Below, piece by piece: positions 55,001 to 63,162 of a DNA stretch of 64,000 bases. The stretch lies in the NCBI RefSeq assembly GCF_022761035.1, contig NZ_JAKWJP010000003.1:1-64000 (forward strand), written 5' to 3'. The notes beneath the pieces are model-generated. The model ran no database searches and was not told the DNA's origin. It saw only the letters and a program-made list of their open reading frames with translations. The translations under genes were made by a program, and so were the position numbers. The stretch is from Microbacterium sp. SS28 (lineage in GTDB: Bacteria; Actinomycetota; Actinomycetes; Actinomycetales; Microbacteriaceae). The first letter of the stretch is position 1. Every line of letters starts with the position of its first letter.

Positions 55001-55128
55001 CAGTCCCGCCGGGTCTGCCGCCCACGGGCGCGGATCCCCGCGGCGCACTGCTCGCCGCCGGAATCCTGTTCCTCGTCGGTGCCTCGATGGTCGTGGCCGC
55101 CCGGCGTCGCCGACCGATCCGACGCTGA
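52069..55128 (+). CDS. Large LPXTG surface protein with P-domains, Ig-like repeats and PKD-like region
   Basis: A 1019-aa cell-wall protein. N-terminal basic region plus hydrophobic signal (about 20-46). Two proprotein-convertase-like P-domains (about 45-220 and 325-490, each with SPYPSTITVSGL- or PYPSNITVSGL-like starts). Ig-like domains at about 225-320, 490-585, 586-681 and 682-778. A PKD-like region (about 780-960). A C-terminal sortase signal LPPTG (983-987) followed by a hydrophobic helix and RRRR-rich tail. Function is probably adhesion or carbohydrate binding outside the cell; no catalytic site seen. The Ig-like repeats are 96 aa (288 bp) apart and nearly identical at DNA level. Confidence 0.85.
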   Translation: MAGSDTPRAAVARSRFRRRGVAASIAVILAVLGGALIAPSIAQADGPTTFSNSASIAIPAAGSAEQTGPASPYPSTITVSGLAGAVSAVQVVFHGLTHGVLNDVDAMVVSPSGQSLVVLSDIGDPTTTLAFANNATLTFDDAAAGPVPTGNVPTGTYRPTNNGAGDPFPAPAPAPSAQTTLSGAFTGIDPNGTWQLFIVDDAKGDLGSMAGGWSLVVTTEVSAVATTTAVATSGSPSATGAAVTFTATVSAAGSPVTAGTVAFTADGAPLGTAAVNAAGLAQVTTNALAEGTHAILATYSGSTGFLTSNGSVSQRVDNATVVTGSTYCNTGPLTTPLAGPAVPYPSNITVSGLTAPVSKVTVTLNGVSHSAPIDLDVMLASPVPATNLMLMSDVGGTSAVSGATIVFDDAAPGSVPTPLTSGTFRPTDDDSDSADAAFPAPAPIVSSATTLATFNGASGNGVWSLWVLDDATGDAGSISGGWCLTLATVSPTTTALTSSVNPSVVGGSVTFTATVTAGGAPVTAGSVAFADGGTPLGASVALAADGTATVTTSALTAGTHSLTATYSGTPDFATSSGSLSQVVDVTPTVTTVTSDLNPSHVGDAVTFTATVTAGGAPVTAGTVAFTDGGAPLGGSIPVDATGRATFTTSALTAGTHPVTATFSGTPVFATSSGSLSQVVDVTPTVTTVTSDLNPSHVGDAVTFTATVTAGGAPVTAGTVSFAEGGTPLATGTPLAADGTATFTTSSLTAGTHTITATYSGTPVFAAGSATLDQTVQAPLVAVAGGPYSVAEGADLSLDASGSTPGAAYAWDLNADGDFTDATGLTPTLTWTQLEELGIDDGPSTHTVALRVTAGLQVATSSASLDVTNTAPDTVVTGALTATAGVLFTIKVGADDPSSADMAALFGYTVDWGDGTPVLSVNGPADPPVSHLYTAPGTYAASLTATDKDGGTGEPLTIEVVVAPAEVPPPVVPPVVPPAVPPGLPPTGADPRGALLAAGILFLVGASMVVAARRRRPIRR
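53821..54396 (+). repeat. 288-bp tandem coding repeat (Ig-like domains)
   Basis: The segment starting GTGACCCCCACCGTCACGAC at 53821 recurs with near identity at 54109, exactly 288 bp (96 codons) later. The unit before it (from about 53535) is more diverged. Such repeats may vary in number between strains. Confidence 0.8.
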
Positions 55129-55237
55129 CCGGGGCGGCTCGATCCGAGGTTCCGTTGCGACCAGTGCGGTCTCGGCGCGCGCACGCCTGCGCACGGGACC
55201 GCCCAATCCATAAACGGAGCTGATCCTCAGCATCGGC

Positions 55238-55260
55238 GATATGCCGTTCCCTGATATGCC
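55238..55260 (+). promoter_or_regulatory. Direct repeat upstream of the aromatic operon
   Basis: GATATGCC appears at 55238-55245 and again at 55253-55260 (15-bp period) in the 190-bp gap before the dioxygenase gene. It may be a regulator-binding site; no regulator is encoded beside it. Confidence 0.3.
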
Positions 55261-55319
55261 CGTCTTCGCCCAAAGTAGTTCACGGGATCACCCCGAAGAC
55301 TCTCCGAAAGGGATCGAAG

Positions 55320-56339
55320 ATGATCAAGCTGCTGTCTCACCTCTCATACGTCGAGATCACCTCGCCGGATGTCGAGGCCTCCGTCGACTTCTACGTCAAC
55401 CAGGTCGGCCTCACGGTCGTCGACCGCGTCGACGGCGCCGTGTACCTGCGCTGCTGGGGCGACTACTACGCGTACAGCGTCGTGGTCGTGCCGGGCGACG
55501 AGCCCTCGCTCGTGACCGCCGCCTGGCGCACCTCGAGCCCCGAGGCGCTCGAGGAGGCCGCGAAGCGCGTCGAGGCCGCAGGCATCGAGGGCGAGTGGGT
55601 CGACGTGCACAAGATCGGCCGCGCCTACCGCTTCACGGGCCCGTGGGGCCACACGCTGACGCTGCACTGGGACGTCACGCGCCACAAGGACACCGAGGGC
55701 GACGCCGCCTCGATCTACCCCGACCGCCCCTCCCGCCGCAGCAAGGTCGCGGGCGCACCCCGCCAGCTCGACCACGTCACGATCGCGACGAGCGACGTCG
55801 ACGCGTTCGTGAAGTGGTACGTCGACGTGCTCGGCTTCCGCTTCATGGCCCGCACGCAGCTCGACGAGGCGCCCATCTCGGTCTTCTCGGTGCTCACGAC
55901 GAACGAGAAGTCGCACGACCTCGGCGTCGTCCTCGACGGCTCGACCAAGGCCGGCCGCGTCAACCACTACGCCTTCTGGGTCGACACGCGCGAAGAGCTG
56001 CTCATCGCCGCCGACGTCCTCGGCGAGAACGGCTACCCGATCGAGTACGGCCCCTCGATCCACGGCATCGGCGAGCAGAACTTCCTCTACTACCGCGAGC
56101 CGTCGAACCTGCGCATCGAGCTCAACACGGGCGGCTACCGCAACTACGTGCCCGACTGGGAGGCCAACACGTGGAAGCCGTCGCAGGGCTCGAACAACTT
56201 CTACCGCAACAGCGCCATGCCGATGTCGATGACGGAGTCGTTCCCGCCCGCTGACGGACCCTCGGCGACCGAGGAGGGCGTGCCTGATGAGATCAAGGAC
56301 GCCCTGCTCAACCCCTACGCCAAGCACGGCCAGGGCTGA
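55320..56339 (+). CDS. Extradiol ring-cleavage dioxygenase (catechol 2,3-dioxygenase-type)
   Basis: A 339-aa two-module vicinal-oxygen-chelate protein. The iron ligands of type I extradiol dioxygenases are visible: His in DHVTIAT (about 152), His in NHYAFWV (about 216) and Glu in RIELNTGG (about 267). It opens a catechol ring next to the diol (meta cleavage) in the cytosol. ATG 55320 follows GAAAGGGAT. First gene of an aromatic operon with a hairpin 8 bases after its stop. The substrate could be a catechol derived from the aglycone of plant glycosides. Confidence 0.85.
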   Translation: MIKLLSHLSYVEITSPDVEASVDFYVNQVGLTVVDRVDGAVYLRCWGDYYAYSVVVVPGDEPSLVTAAWRTSSPEALEEAAKRVEAAGIEGEWVDVHKIGRAYRFTGPWGHTLTLHWDVTRHKDTEGDAASIYPDRPSRRSKVAGAPRQLDHVTIATSDVDAFVKWYVDVLGFRFMARTQLDEAPISVFSVLTTNEKSHDLGVVLDGSTKAGRVNHYAFWVDTREELLIAADVLGENGYPIEYGPSIHGIGEQNFLYYREPSNLRIELNTGGYRNYVPDWEANTWKPSQGSNNFYRNSAMPMSMTESFPPADGPSATEEGVPDEIKDALLNPYAKHGQG

Positions 56340-56346
56340 CAGGCTC

Positions 56347-56380
56347 GAGGGCGGAGGCGCGTGATGCCGCCTCCGCCCTC
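56347..56380 (+). terminator. Hairpin after the dioxygenase gene
   Basis: GAGGGCGGAGGCG (56347-56359), 8-nt loop, CGCCTCCGCCCTC (56368-56380): a perfect 13-bp stem without T tract. It may terminate most transcripts so that dioxygenase mRNA exceeds that of downstream genes. Confidence 0.65.
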
Positions 56381-56417
56381 GCACCACGTTCCGACCACCG
56401 GACATGGAGAGAGACAC

Positions 56418-57389
56418 ATGACGACGACGTCAGCGGGGCTCACCGCCCCCTTCGCCCTCGCCCGCTACCGCGACGGCGATTCCGTGCGTCTCGGGCTCGT
56501 CGCGGGCGACCGCATCCGGGCGCTTTCGCCCGATGAGCTGGGCGCCGCCGACCTCAACGCCTTCCTCGCGCACCCCGATTGGGACCGCCTGCGCCCGCTC
56601 GCATCGACGGACGGCGAATGGATGCCGCTCGCCGACGTCGTGCTGACGGCACCGGTCGCGCCCCGCCAGGTGCTGCAGGCGGGCGCGAACTATCGCGAGC
56701 ACGTCATCGAGCTCGTCGCAGCGGGCCTCACGAACAACTCCGACCGCACGCCCGAAGAGGCTCGGGAGTTCGCGGCCAAGATGATGGACGACCGCGCCGC
56801 GAACGGCGAGCCGTACTTCTTCATCGGACTGCCCGCGTGCGTCGTCGGCGACGACGTGCCGCTCGTGCTGCCCGGCTACAGCGAGGTGCACGACTGGGAG
56901 CTCGAGCTCGCCATCGTGATCGGCAAGGAGGCGTTCCGCGTCTCTCGCGAGGACGCTCTCGACCATGTCGCGGGCTACACGATCGTCAACGACGTCACGA
57001 CGCGCGACCTCGTCTTCCGCAAGGACATGAAGGAGATCGGCACCGACTGGTACCGCTCCAAGAACGCGCCGGGCTTCCTGCCCACGGGCCCGTTCCTCGT
57101 CCCGGCGCCCTTCATCGACGGGGCGGATGCCACGGTGCGCCTCGACCTCAACGGCGACACGATGCAGAACGGCTCGACGAGCGACCTGCTGTTCGACATC
57201 CCGGCCCTCATCTCGGGCGCGTCGCAGACGATGCCCCTGCTGCCCGGCGACCTCCTGCTGACCGGGAGCCCCTCGGGCAACGGTCAGCACTGGAAGAGGT
57301 TCCTGCGCGACGGCGACGTCATGACGGGCTCGATCTCGGGCCTCGGCACGCAGGTCGTCCGCTGCATCGCCCAGGAGCCGGCGGCATGA
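56418..57389 (+). CDS. Fumarylacetoacetate hydrolase-family protein 1
   Basis: A 323-aa FAH-fold enzyme. Metal-ligand region HDWELELAIVIG and GYTIVNDVTTRDL. Family members hydrolyse or hydrate ring-cleavage products such as 2-hydroxymuconate-type compounds. ATG 56418 follows GGAGAGAG; a longer in-frame start upstream lies in the hairpin and is not favoured. Overlaps the cyclase gene (ATGA). Confidence 0.85.
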   Translation: MTTTSAGLTAPFALARYRDGDSVRLGLVAGDRIRALSPDELGAADLNAFLAHPDWDRLRPLASTDGEWMPLADVVLTAPVAPRQVLQAGANYREHVIELVAAGLTNNSDRTPEEAREFAAKMMDDRAANGEPYFFIGLPACVVGDDVPLVLPGYSEVHDWELELAIVIGKEAFRVSREDALDHVAGYTIVNDVTTRDLVFRKDMKEIGTDWYRSKNAPGFLPTGPFLVPAPFIDGADATVRLDLNGDTMQNGSTSDLLFDIPALISGASQTMPLLPGDLLLTGSPSGNGQHWKRFLRDGDVMTGSISGLGTQVVRCIAQEPAA

Positions 57390-58378
57390 CCCTGCCCAGC
57401 GCCGACCCCGCCGACCTCGACCGGCAGAAGCCGGAGGCCGAGATCGCGGCGCGCGCCGAGGCGTTCCGCAACTGGGGTCGCTGGGGCGAGGACGACCGCC
57501 TCGGCACCCTCAACTTCATCGACGAGGCCAAGCGCGTCGAGGCCGCTGCCCTCGTGCGGACCGGCCGAGTGATCTCGCTCTCCCAGTCGTTCGACATGAA
57601 CGGCCCGCAGAAGGGCTGGCGGCGGCGCACGAACCCCGTCCATCTCATGATGGACACCGGGACGGATGCCGAGCGGGGCGCGCAGGGATTCCCGCACGGC
57701 ATCGGGGGAGCCGACGACCACATCTCGATGCCGCTGCAGTGCTCGACGCAGTGGGACGGCCTCGGCCACATCTTCGACCACGGCAATGCCTGGAACGGGC
57801 GTCGCGCGGGCCAGGTCGTCACGAGCGACGGCGATCTCGTCACGGGCATCGAGCATGCGGCATCCGTCATCGTCTCGCGGGGAGTCCTGCTCGACGTCGC
57901 CCGCCACCTGCGCCCCGAGACGGGCGAGCTCGAGGACGGCTTTGCCATCACGGCCGCCGACCTCGACGCGACGATCGCGGCGCAGGGCACGACGGTCGGC
58001 CGCGGCGACATCGTGCTCGTCCGCACGGGACAGCTCGCGCGCACGCGCCGCGACGGCTGGGGTGACTACGCGGGAGGCCCCGCGCCGGGTCTGAGCCTCA
58101 CGACCGCCGGCTGGCTGCACGGCTCCGAGATCGCCGCCATCGCGACCGACACGTGGGGTTTCGAGGTGCGGCCGAACGAGTTCGACGTCCCCGCCTTCCA
58201 GCCGCTGCACCAGGTCGTGATCCCCAACCTCGGCCTCACGATCGGCGAGCTGTGGGACCTCGAAGAGCTCGGCGCGCTGTGCGCCGAGACGGGGCGCTAC
58301 GACTTCCTGCTCTCCGCCGCGCCGCTCCCCATCACGGGCGCCGTCGGCTCGCCGATCAATCCCGTCGCCATCCTCTGA
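57386..58378 (+). CDS. Cyclase-family hydrolase (kynurenine formamidase-like)
   Basis: A 330-aa metal-dependent hydrolase of the cyclase family. Signature segment STQWDGLGHIFDHG (about residues 117-130), a variant of the HxGTHxD motif, and RGVLLDVARHL. Such enzymes open lactams or lactones or hydrolyse amides. It overlaps the FAH gene upstream and ends 36 bp before the monooxygenase. Possibly handles a lactone intermediate of aglycone breakdown. Confidence 0.8.
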   Translation: MTLPSADPADLDRQKPEAEIAARAEAFRNWGRWGEDDRLGTLNFIDEAKRVEAAALVRTGRVISLSQSFDMNGPQKGWRRRTNPVHLMMDTGTDAERGAQGFPHGIGGADDHISMPLQCSTQWDGLGHIFDHGNAWNGRRAGQVVTSDGDLVTGIEHAASVIVSRGVLLDVARHLRPETGELEDGFAITAADLDATIAAQGTTVGRGDIVLVRTGQLARTRRDGWGDYAGGPAPGLSLTTAGWLHGSEIAAIATDTWGFEVRPNEFDVPAFQPLHQVVIPNLGLTIGELWDLEELGALCAETGRYDFLLSAAPLPITGAVGSPINPVAIL

Positions 58379-58414
58379 ACACCCCCCGAACAGCAGAACA
58401 GAGAGGTTCTCAAA

Positions 58415-59548
58415 ATGACCGCAGTCAGCAAGGTCGCGATCGCCGGAAGCGGCGTCGCGGGACTCGCCGCCGCCATCCAGCTCGCCAAGGCGGGCGTCGA
58501 GGTCGACGTCTTCGAAGCGAAGGCCGAGCTCAGCGCGCTCGGCTCGGGCATCTCCCTGCAGGGCAACGCCATCCGCGTGTTCGACGCGCTCGGCGCGTGG
58601 GACGACATCCGTGCCGCGGGGTACCCCTTCGAAGGATTGAACCTGCGCGCGCCCGGCCCCGGTGCGCCGATCGTCGCCGAGCTCCCCGACGTCAAGTCAG
58701 GCGGTCCCGACTACCCGGCGCAGATGGGGATGCCGCGCGCCGAGCTCGCGCGCATCCTGCTCGCCCACGCGCAGAAGGCCGGGGCGAACGTGCGCTTCGG
58801 TGCGAAGATCACGGGGCTCGAGCAGACGGGCGCTGCTGTCGAGGTCTTCGTGAACGGAGAGACGGCCGGCACGTACGACCTGCTGATCGGCGCCGACGGA
58901 CTCAACTCGACGGTGCGCGATCTGATCGGGATCGACACCAAGCCCGAGCCCACCGGCATGGGCATATGGCGCTCGTTCGTCTCGCGGCCGGCCGACGTCG
59001 TGCGCACCGAGCTGTACTACGGCGGCCCCATGTACATCGCGGGCTACACGCCGACGGGCGACGACACGATGTACGCGTTCCTCGTCGAGAAGGCGCAGGA
59101 CCGCTTCGGTGTCAGCGATGAAGAGGCGACGCGCATCATGATCGACGAGTCGCGCGCCTACGACGGCCCGTGGAACGCGATCCGCGCCGACCTCGAGGGC
59201 GGCGCGCACGCCAACTACACGTGGTTCACGAAGCACCTCGTCGAAGGCCCCTGGAACCGCAACCGGGTCGTCGTGATCGGGGATGCCGCGCACAGCTGCC
59301 CCCCGACGATCGCTCAGGGTGCGGCGCAGGGCCTCGAGGACGCGCTCGTGCTGACGGAGCTGCTCGTGCAGGCTGACACGCTCGACGTCGACCTGTGGGA
59401 GGCATTCCACGAGCGCCGCATCCCGCGCGCGAAGGCGATCGTGGAGGCGTCAGTGCAGCTCGGTCAGTGGCAGCTCGACGGCAACCGCGACGCCGACGCC
59501 GCGGGACTCATCTTCGGCGTCTCGAAGCAGATGGCGGTCCCCGCATGA
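58415..59548 (+). CDS. FAD-dependent aromatic monooxygenase
   Basis: A 377-aa flavoprotein hydroxylase of the PHBH/salicylate hydroxylase class. FAD loop GSGVAGLAAAI (about 10-20), and the second FAD/NAD motif VVVIGDAAHSCPP (about 285-297). It inserts one oxygen into an aromatic ring using NAD(P)H. ATG 58415 is preceded by AGAGAGG. Its stop overlaps the amidohydrolase (ATGA). It probably produces the catechol-type substrate for the dioxygenase. Confidence 0.87.
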   Translation: MTAVSKVAIAGSGVAGLAAAIQLAKAGVEVDVFEAKAELSALGSGISLQGNAIRVFDALGAWDDIRAAGYPFEGLNLRAPGPGAPIVAELPDVKSGGPDYPAQMGMPRAELARILLAHAQKAGANVRFGAKITGLEQTGAAVEVFVNGETAGTYDLLIGADGLNSTVRDLIGIDTKPEPTGMGIWRSFVSRPADVVRTELYYGGPMYIAGYTPTGDDTMYAFLVEKAQDRFGVSDEEATRIMIDESRAYDGPWNAIRADLEGGAHANYTWFTKHLVEGPWNRNRVVVIGDAAHSCPPTIAQGAAQGLEDALVLTELLVQADTLDVDLWEAFHERRIPRAKAIVEASVQLGQWQLDGNRDADAAGLIFGVSKQMAVPA

Positions 59549-60549
59549 CCACCGACGTCCACGCGCACCTCCTGCTCCCCGCGCTGCACGCAGAGGTCGA
59601 GCGGCGCGTCCCGCAGCTCGTCGCGGAGGCGGCCGACCTCGAGCGCCGGCGCAACGGCGTCCCGAGCCTGCAGGCGTCCGGCGCCATGATCGGCGCCCGC
59701 ATCCCGAAGCTCACCGACGTGGGCGCGCGTCTCGCCGCGATGGACGCGCAGGGTGTCGAGAAGCAGTGGGTCAGCGTCTCGCCGAACCACTTCTACCCGT
59801 GGGCACCCGAAGGACTCGCGGCGTGGGTCGCGATGGAGACGAACCGGCTCGTCGCCGAGCACGTCGCGCAGGCTCCGGACCGGCTCACGGGCCTCGGGGT
59901 CGTGCCACTGCAGCATCCCTCGCGGATCGTGGAGTACCTCGACGACGCGATCCTCGGCCGCGGGCTCGCGGGCGTCGAGATCTCGTCGTTCGCGGGCGAT
60001 GTCGAGCTGTCGGACGAGCGCCTCGAGCCGTTCTGGGCGCGTGCGGCCGAACTCGGCGCCGTCGTGTTCCTGCACCCGTTCGGGTGCAGCCTCGACGAGC
60101 GCCTCGACCGCTTCTATCTCTCCAACACCGTGGGCCAGCCGACCGAGAACGCGGTCGCGCTGTCGCACCTCATCTTCGCGGGCGTCCTGGACCGGCATCC
60201 CGATCTCAAGATCGTCGCGGCGCACGGCGGCGGCTACCTGCCGTTCGCGATCGGCCGCTCCGACCGCGCATGGCGCGTGCGCCCCGAGGCGCAGCGCTGC
60301 GCGCACGAGCCGTCGTCATACCTCAAGAAGCTCTGGTTCGACACCGTCGTGCACGATCCCGTCGCTCTGCGGCACCTCGTCGAGGTCGCGGGCGCGTCGC
60401 AGGTCGTGCTGGGCAGCGACTTCCCGTTCGACATGGGGCTCGACGATCCCGTTTCGTTCGTGCGCGGCGCCGACCTGCCGGAAGAGCTCGTGCAGCGCAT
60501 CCTCACGGACAACGCCGAGGCGCTCCTGCAGACGCGGGTGCGCGCGTGA
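59545..60549 (+). CDS. Amidohydrolase-family decarboxylase (ACMSD-like)
   Basis: A 334-aa metal-dependent TIM-barrel protein: HxH at residues 6-8 (DVHAHLLLP), His in FLHPFG, His in AHGGGYLP, Asp in LGSDFPFD. This set is typical of the ACMSD/resorcylate decarboxylase branch, which removes a carboxylate from aromatic acids or ring-cleavage products. Overlaps genes on both sides by four bases. Confidence 0.85.
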   Translation: MTTDVHAHLLLPALHAEVERRVPQLVAEAADLERRRNGVPSLQASGAMIGARIPKLTDVGARLAAMDAQGVEKQWVSVSPNHFYPWAPEGLAAWVAMETNRLVAEHVAQAPDRLTGLGVVPLQHPSRIVEYLDDAILGRGLAGVEISSFAGDVELSDERLEPFWARAAELGAVVFLHPFGCSLDERLDRFYLSNTVGQPTENAVALSHLIFAGVLDRHPDLKIVAAHGGGYLPFAIGRSDRAWRVRPEAQRCAHEPSSYLKKLWFDTVVHDPVALRHLVEVAGASQVVLGSDFPFDMGLDDPVSFVRGADLPEELVQRILTDNAEALLQTRVRA

Positions 60550-61502
60550 GGATCGCCCGCTGGGAGGCCGGCGCCGCGACGCACGAAGGATTCGTCATCG
60601 ACGACCGCGTCGTCGCGTTCCCCGACGGCCAGACGGTCGCCGCGATCCTCGCAGGGGGAGCGGATGCCGCTCACGCGGCCTTCGCGCACGTGCACGGCGA
60701 CGCCGGCACGCCGCTCGCCGACGTCCGGCTCCTCGCCCCGCTCGTCCCCGCCGCGGTGCGCGACTTCGTGGCGTTCGAGGAGCACGTCGAGGGTGTCAGC
60801 GCGAGCGTCGACGGCAAGAGCGAGGTCGTGCCCGAGTGGTACCAGGCGCCGACGTTCTACTTCACGAACCCGCACACGATCCTGGGCCCCGGCGAGGCCG
60901 TGGCCCCGCCCGTCACGCAGCGCCTCGACTTCGAGCTCGAGATCGCCGTCGTGCTCGGGGGAGTGCCCGGCACCAATCTGACGGCGCAGGACGCGGCATC
61001 CCGGATCTTCGGCTACACGATCATGAACGACTGGTCGGCGCGCGACATCCAGTCCCGCGAGATGAAGGTCCGCCTCGGGCCCGCGAAGGGCAAGGACTTC
61101 GGCACGAGCCTCGGCCCGTGGATCGTCACGGCCGATGAGCTCGCCCCGTTCCTCGACGAGGACGGGTTCCTCGCGATCCGTGCCGAGGTGCGCATCAACG
61201 GCGAACTCGTCGGCGAGGATCTCGTCTCGAACATGGGCTGGCCGTTCCCCGAGCTCATCGCCTACGCGTCCCGCAACGCCCGGGTCGTCGCGGGCGATGT
61301 GCTCGGCAGCGGTACGGTCGGAAACGGCGGATGCCTCGGCGAGCTGTGGGGGCGGGGCTCGACGATCCCCGCTCTGCAGGAGGGCGACGAAGTGCGCATG
61401 ACCGTCGAAGGCATAGGCGAGCTCGTCGGCACCGTCGGCGCCGCCGAGCCGGCGCCGGAATTGCCGCCCGCGCGCCCTCGCTCACGCGCCCGGCGACGCT
61501 GA
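60546..61502 (+). CDS. Fumarylacetoacetate hydrolase-family protein 2
   Basis: A 318-aa FAH-fold enzyme with DFELEIAVVLGG and GYTIMNDWSARDIQ, then GKDFGTSLGPWIV, closer to true fumarylacetoacetase/acylpyruvase than FAH 1. GTG 60546 overlaps the amidohydrolase stop. Last gene of the aromatic operon. The C-terminal tail is Pro/Arg-rich (about 300-318). Confidence 0.85.
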   Translation: MRIARWEAGAATHEGFVIDDRVVAFPDGQTVAAILAGGADAAHAAFAHVHGDAGTPLADVRLLAPLVPAAVRDFVAFEEHVEGVSASVDGKSEVVPEWYQAPTFYFTNPHTILGPGEAVAPPVTQRLDFELEIAVVLGGVPGTNLTAQDAASRIFGYTIMNDWSARDIQSREMKVRLGPAKGKDFGTSLGPWIVTADELAPFLDEDGFLAIRAEVRINGELVGEDLVSNMGWPFPELIAYASRNARVVAGDVLGSGTVGNGGCLGELWGRGSTIPALQEGDEVRMTVEGIGELVGTVGAAEPAPELPPARPRSRARRR

Positions 61503-61509
61503 TCTCGGC

Positions 61510-61546
61510 ATCTTTAGTTGAATTCACGCTAAAGATCGGCTAGAAT
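61510..61546 (+). promoter_or_regulatory. Strong promoter overlapped by an inverted-repeat operator
   Basis: -35 TTGAAT (61518-61523), 17-nt spacing, -10 TAGAAT (61541-61546). A perfect 8-bp inverted repeat ATCTTTAG/CTAAAGAT (61510-61517, 61529-61536) straddles the -35, and TGAATTCA is a second palindrome at nearly the same centre. This layout suits a MarR- or TetR-type repressor controlling the MFS exporter and GMC genes. Confidence 0.75.
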
Positions 61547-61651
61547 CGACAGTGACGTCGGGGCCCCGCATGCGGGCCCGTTCCCTCCACGAAGCCGCGG
61601 AGGGGCACACCCCGTCGCGTCGATCGCCCGGTCTCACGGGCCTTAACGCGT

Positions 61652-63145
61652 ATGACAATGTCGCCGTGGAGACTCCGTCTCCTCATCACCTCCCTCCTGA
61701 CCGTCTCGATCCTGGGCGCCCTCGACCACACGATCGTCTCGACGTCGCTCGCGACAGTCGCGGGCGAGCTCGGCGCTCTCGAGCACATGAGCTGGATCGT
61801 CGTGGGGTACACCCTCGCGAGCACTGTGCTGCTGCCGATCATCGGCAAGCTGGGGGATGCCGCCGGCCCCCGCCGCATCTTCCTCGCCTCGCTCGTGCTG
61901 TTCCTGCTCGCGTCGCTCGCCTGCGGTTTCGCGCAGGACATGCCGCAGCTCATCGCCGGACGCGTCGTCCAGGGGATGAGTTCGGCGGGCCTGCACCTCA
62001 TGTCGCAGACGATCGTCGCCGAGGTCACCTCCCCGCGCGAGCGGCCGCGCTACATGGCGATCATCGGCGCCGCCTTCCCCATCGCGATCCTCGTGGGTCC
62101 CGTGCTCGGCGGCCTCATCACCGACTACTGGGGCTGGGAGTGGGTCTTCTGGATCAACATCCCGTTCGGGCTCATCGCCCTCGTGCTCGCGGCCGTCGCG
62201 GTGCCCGCGCTTCCCGGGTTCGGTCGCCGCCGGTTCGACATCGCCGGCTCCGTCGCCTTCACGATCGCGATGGTCGCGCTCGTGCTCGCCGTCACCTGGG
62301 TGGGGGATCCGGCGCTGGGCGCGGCATCCGTCATCGCCTTCGTCGTCGCCGCGATGGCCTTCGCCGCGTTCTTCCTCATCGAGCTGCGCGCCCCCGAGCC
62401 GCTCGTGCCCCTGCGCCTCTTCGCGAACCGCACGGTCGCGGCGGGGACGGCGCTCTCGGCGATCATCGGACTCGGGCTCTTCTCGATCACGGCCTATCTG
62501 CCGACGTACTTCCAGATGGCGTACCAGACGAGCGCGACGGTGTCGGGGCTCGTCCCCATCGCGACCGTGTTCGGGATGCTGGTCAGCAACCTCGCGAGCG
62601 GGTGGCTCGTGAGCCGCACCGGCCACTATCGCGTCTACCCGATCGTCGGCACCGCGCTCGGCGCCGCGGGCCTGCTCGCGATGGCGCTGCTGCCGGTGGG
62701 ACTGCCGCTGTGGGTGCCGATGATCGTCATGGCCGTCGTCGGCATCGGCACGGGCGCCTTCATGAGCCTCGTCGTCGCCGTCGTGCAGAGCGCGGCGCCC
62801 CGCCGCGACATGGGCGCCGTGACGGCGAGCGTCAACCTCGTGCGCCAGGTCGGGTCGACTGTCGCGACCGCGATCATCGGCGGCGTCATCGCGGTCGGGG
62901 TCGCGACGCAGCTACCGGGATCGCTCGACGCCTCGACCCTCACTCCGCAGCTCGTGCACCAGGCGCCCACGGACGTGCAGGCGCAGATCGCCGGGATCTA
63001 CGGCGACGTCTTCGCGCCCGTCTTCGCGGCCCTCGCGATCGTCTACGCCCTGGGCATCGTCGCGGCCGTCCTGCTTCCCGCCGGCCGGCTCTCGGACGAG
63101 CACGACCCGGCGCCCACCGCATCCACTGAACCCGTCACCGCGTGA
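61652..63145 (+). CDS. MFS multidrug/aromatic compound transporter (DHA2/EmrB-QacA type)
   Basis: A 497-aa membrane protein with about 14 hydrophobic helices. DHA2 landmarks: LDHTIVSTSL near residue 24, GKLGDAAGPRR loop, and RVVQGMSSAGL. These transporters use the proton gradient to move drugs or aromatic acids, mostly outward. It sits behind the promoter at 61510-61546 and before a GMC oxidoreductase. It may export toxic aglycone or import aromatic glycosides. ATG 61652 or 61658 are equally likely. Confidence 0.88.
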   Translation: MTMSPWRLRLLITSLLTVSILGALDHTIVSTSLATVAGELGALEHMSWIVVGYTLASTVLLPIIGKLGDAAGPRRIFLASLVLFLLASLACGFAQDMPQLIAGRVVQGMSSAGLHLMSQTIVAEVTSPRERPRYMAIIGAAFPIAILVGPVLGGLITDYWGWEWVFWINIPFGLIALVLAAVAVPALPGFGRRRFDIAGSVAFTIAMVALVLAVTWVGDPALGAASVIAFVVAAMAFAAFFLIELRAPEPLVPLRLFANRTVAAGTALSAIIGLGLFSITAYLPTYFQMAYQTSATVSGLVPIATVFGMLVSNLASGWLVSRTGHYRVYPIVGTALGAAGLLAMALLPVGLPLWVPMIVMAVVGIGTGAFMSLVVAVVQSAAPRRDMGAVTASVNLVRQVGSTVATAIIGGVIAVGVATQLPGSLDASTLTPQLVHQAPTDVQAQIAGIYGDVFAPVFAALAIVYALGIVAAVLLPAGRLSDEHDPAPTASTEPVTA

Positions 63146-63162
63146 CACCCGAGGAGCACTCC

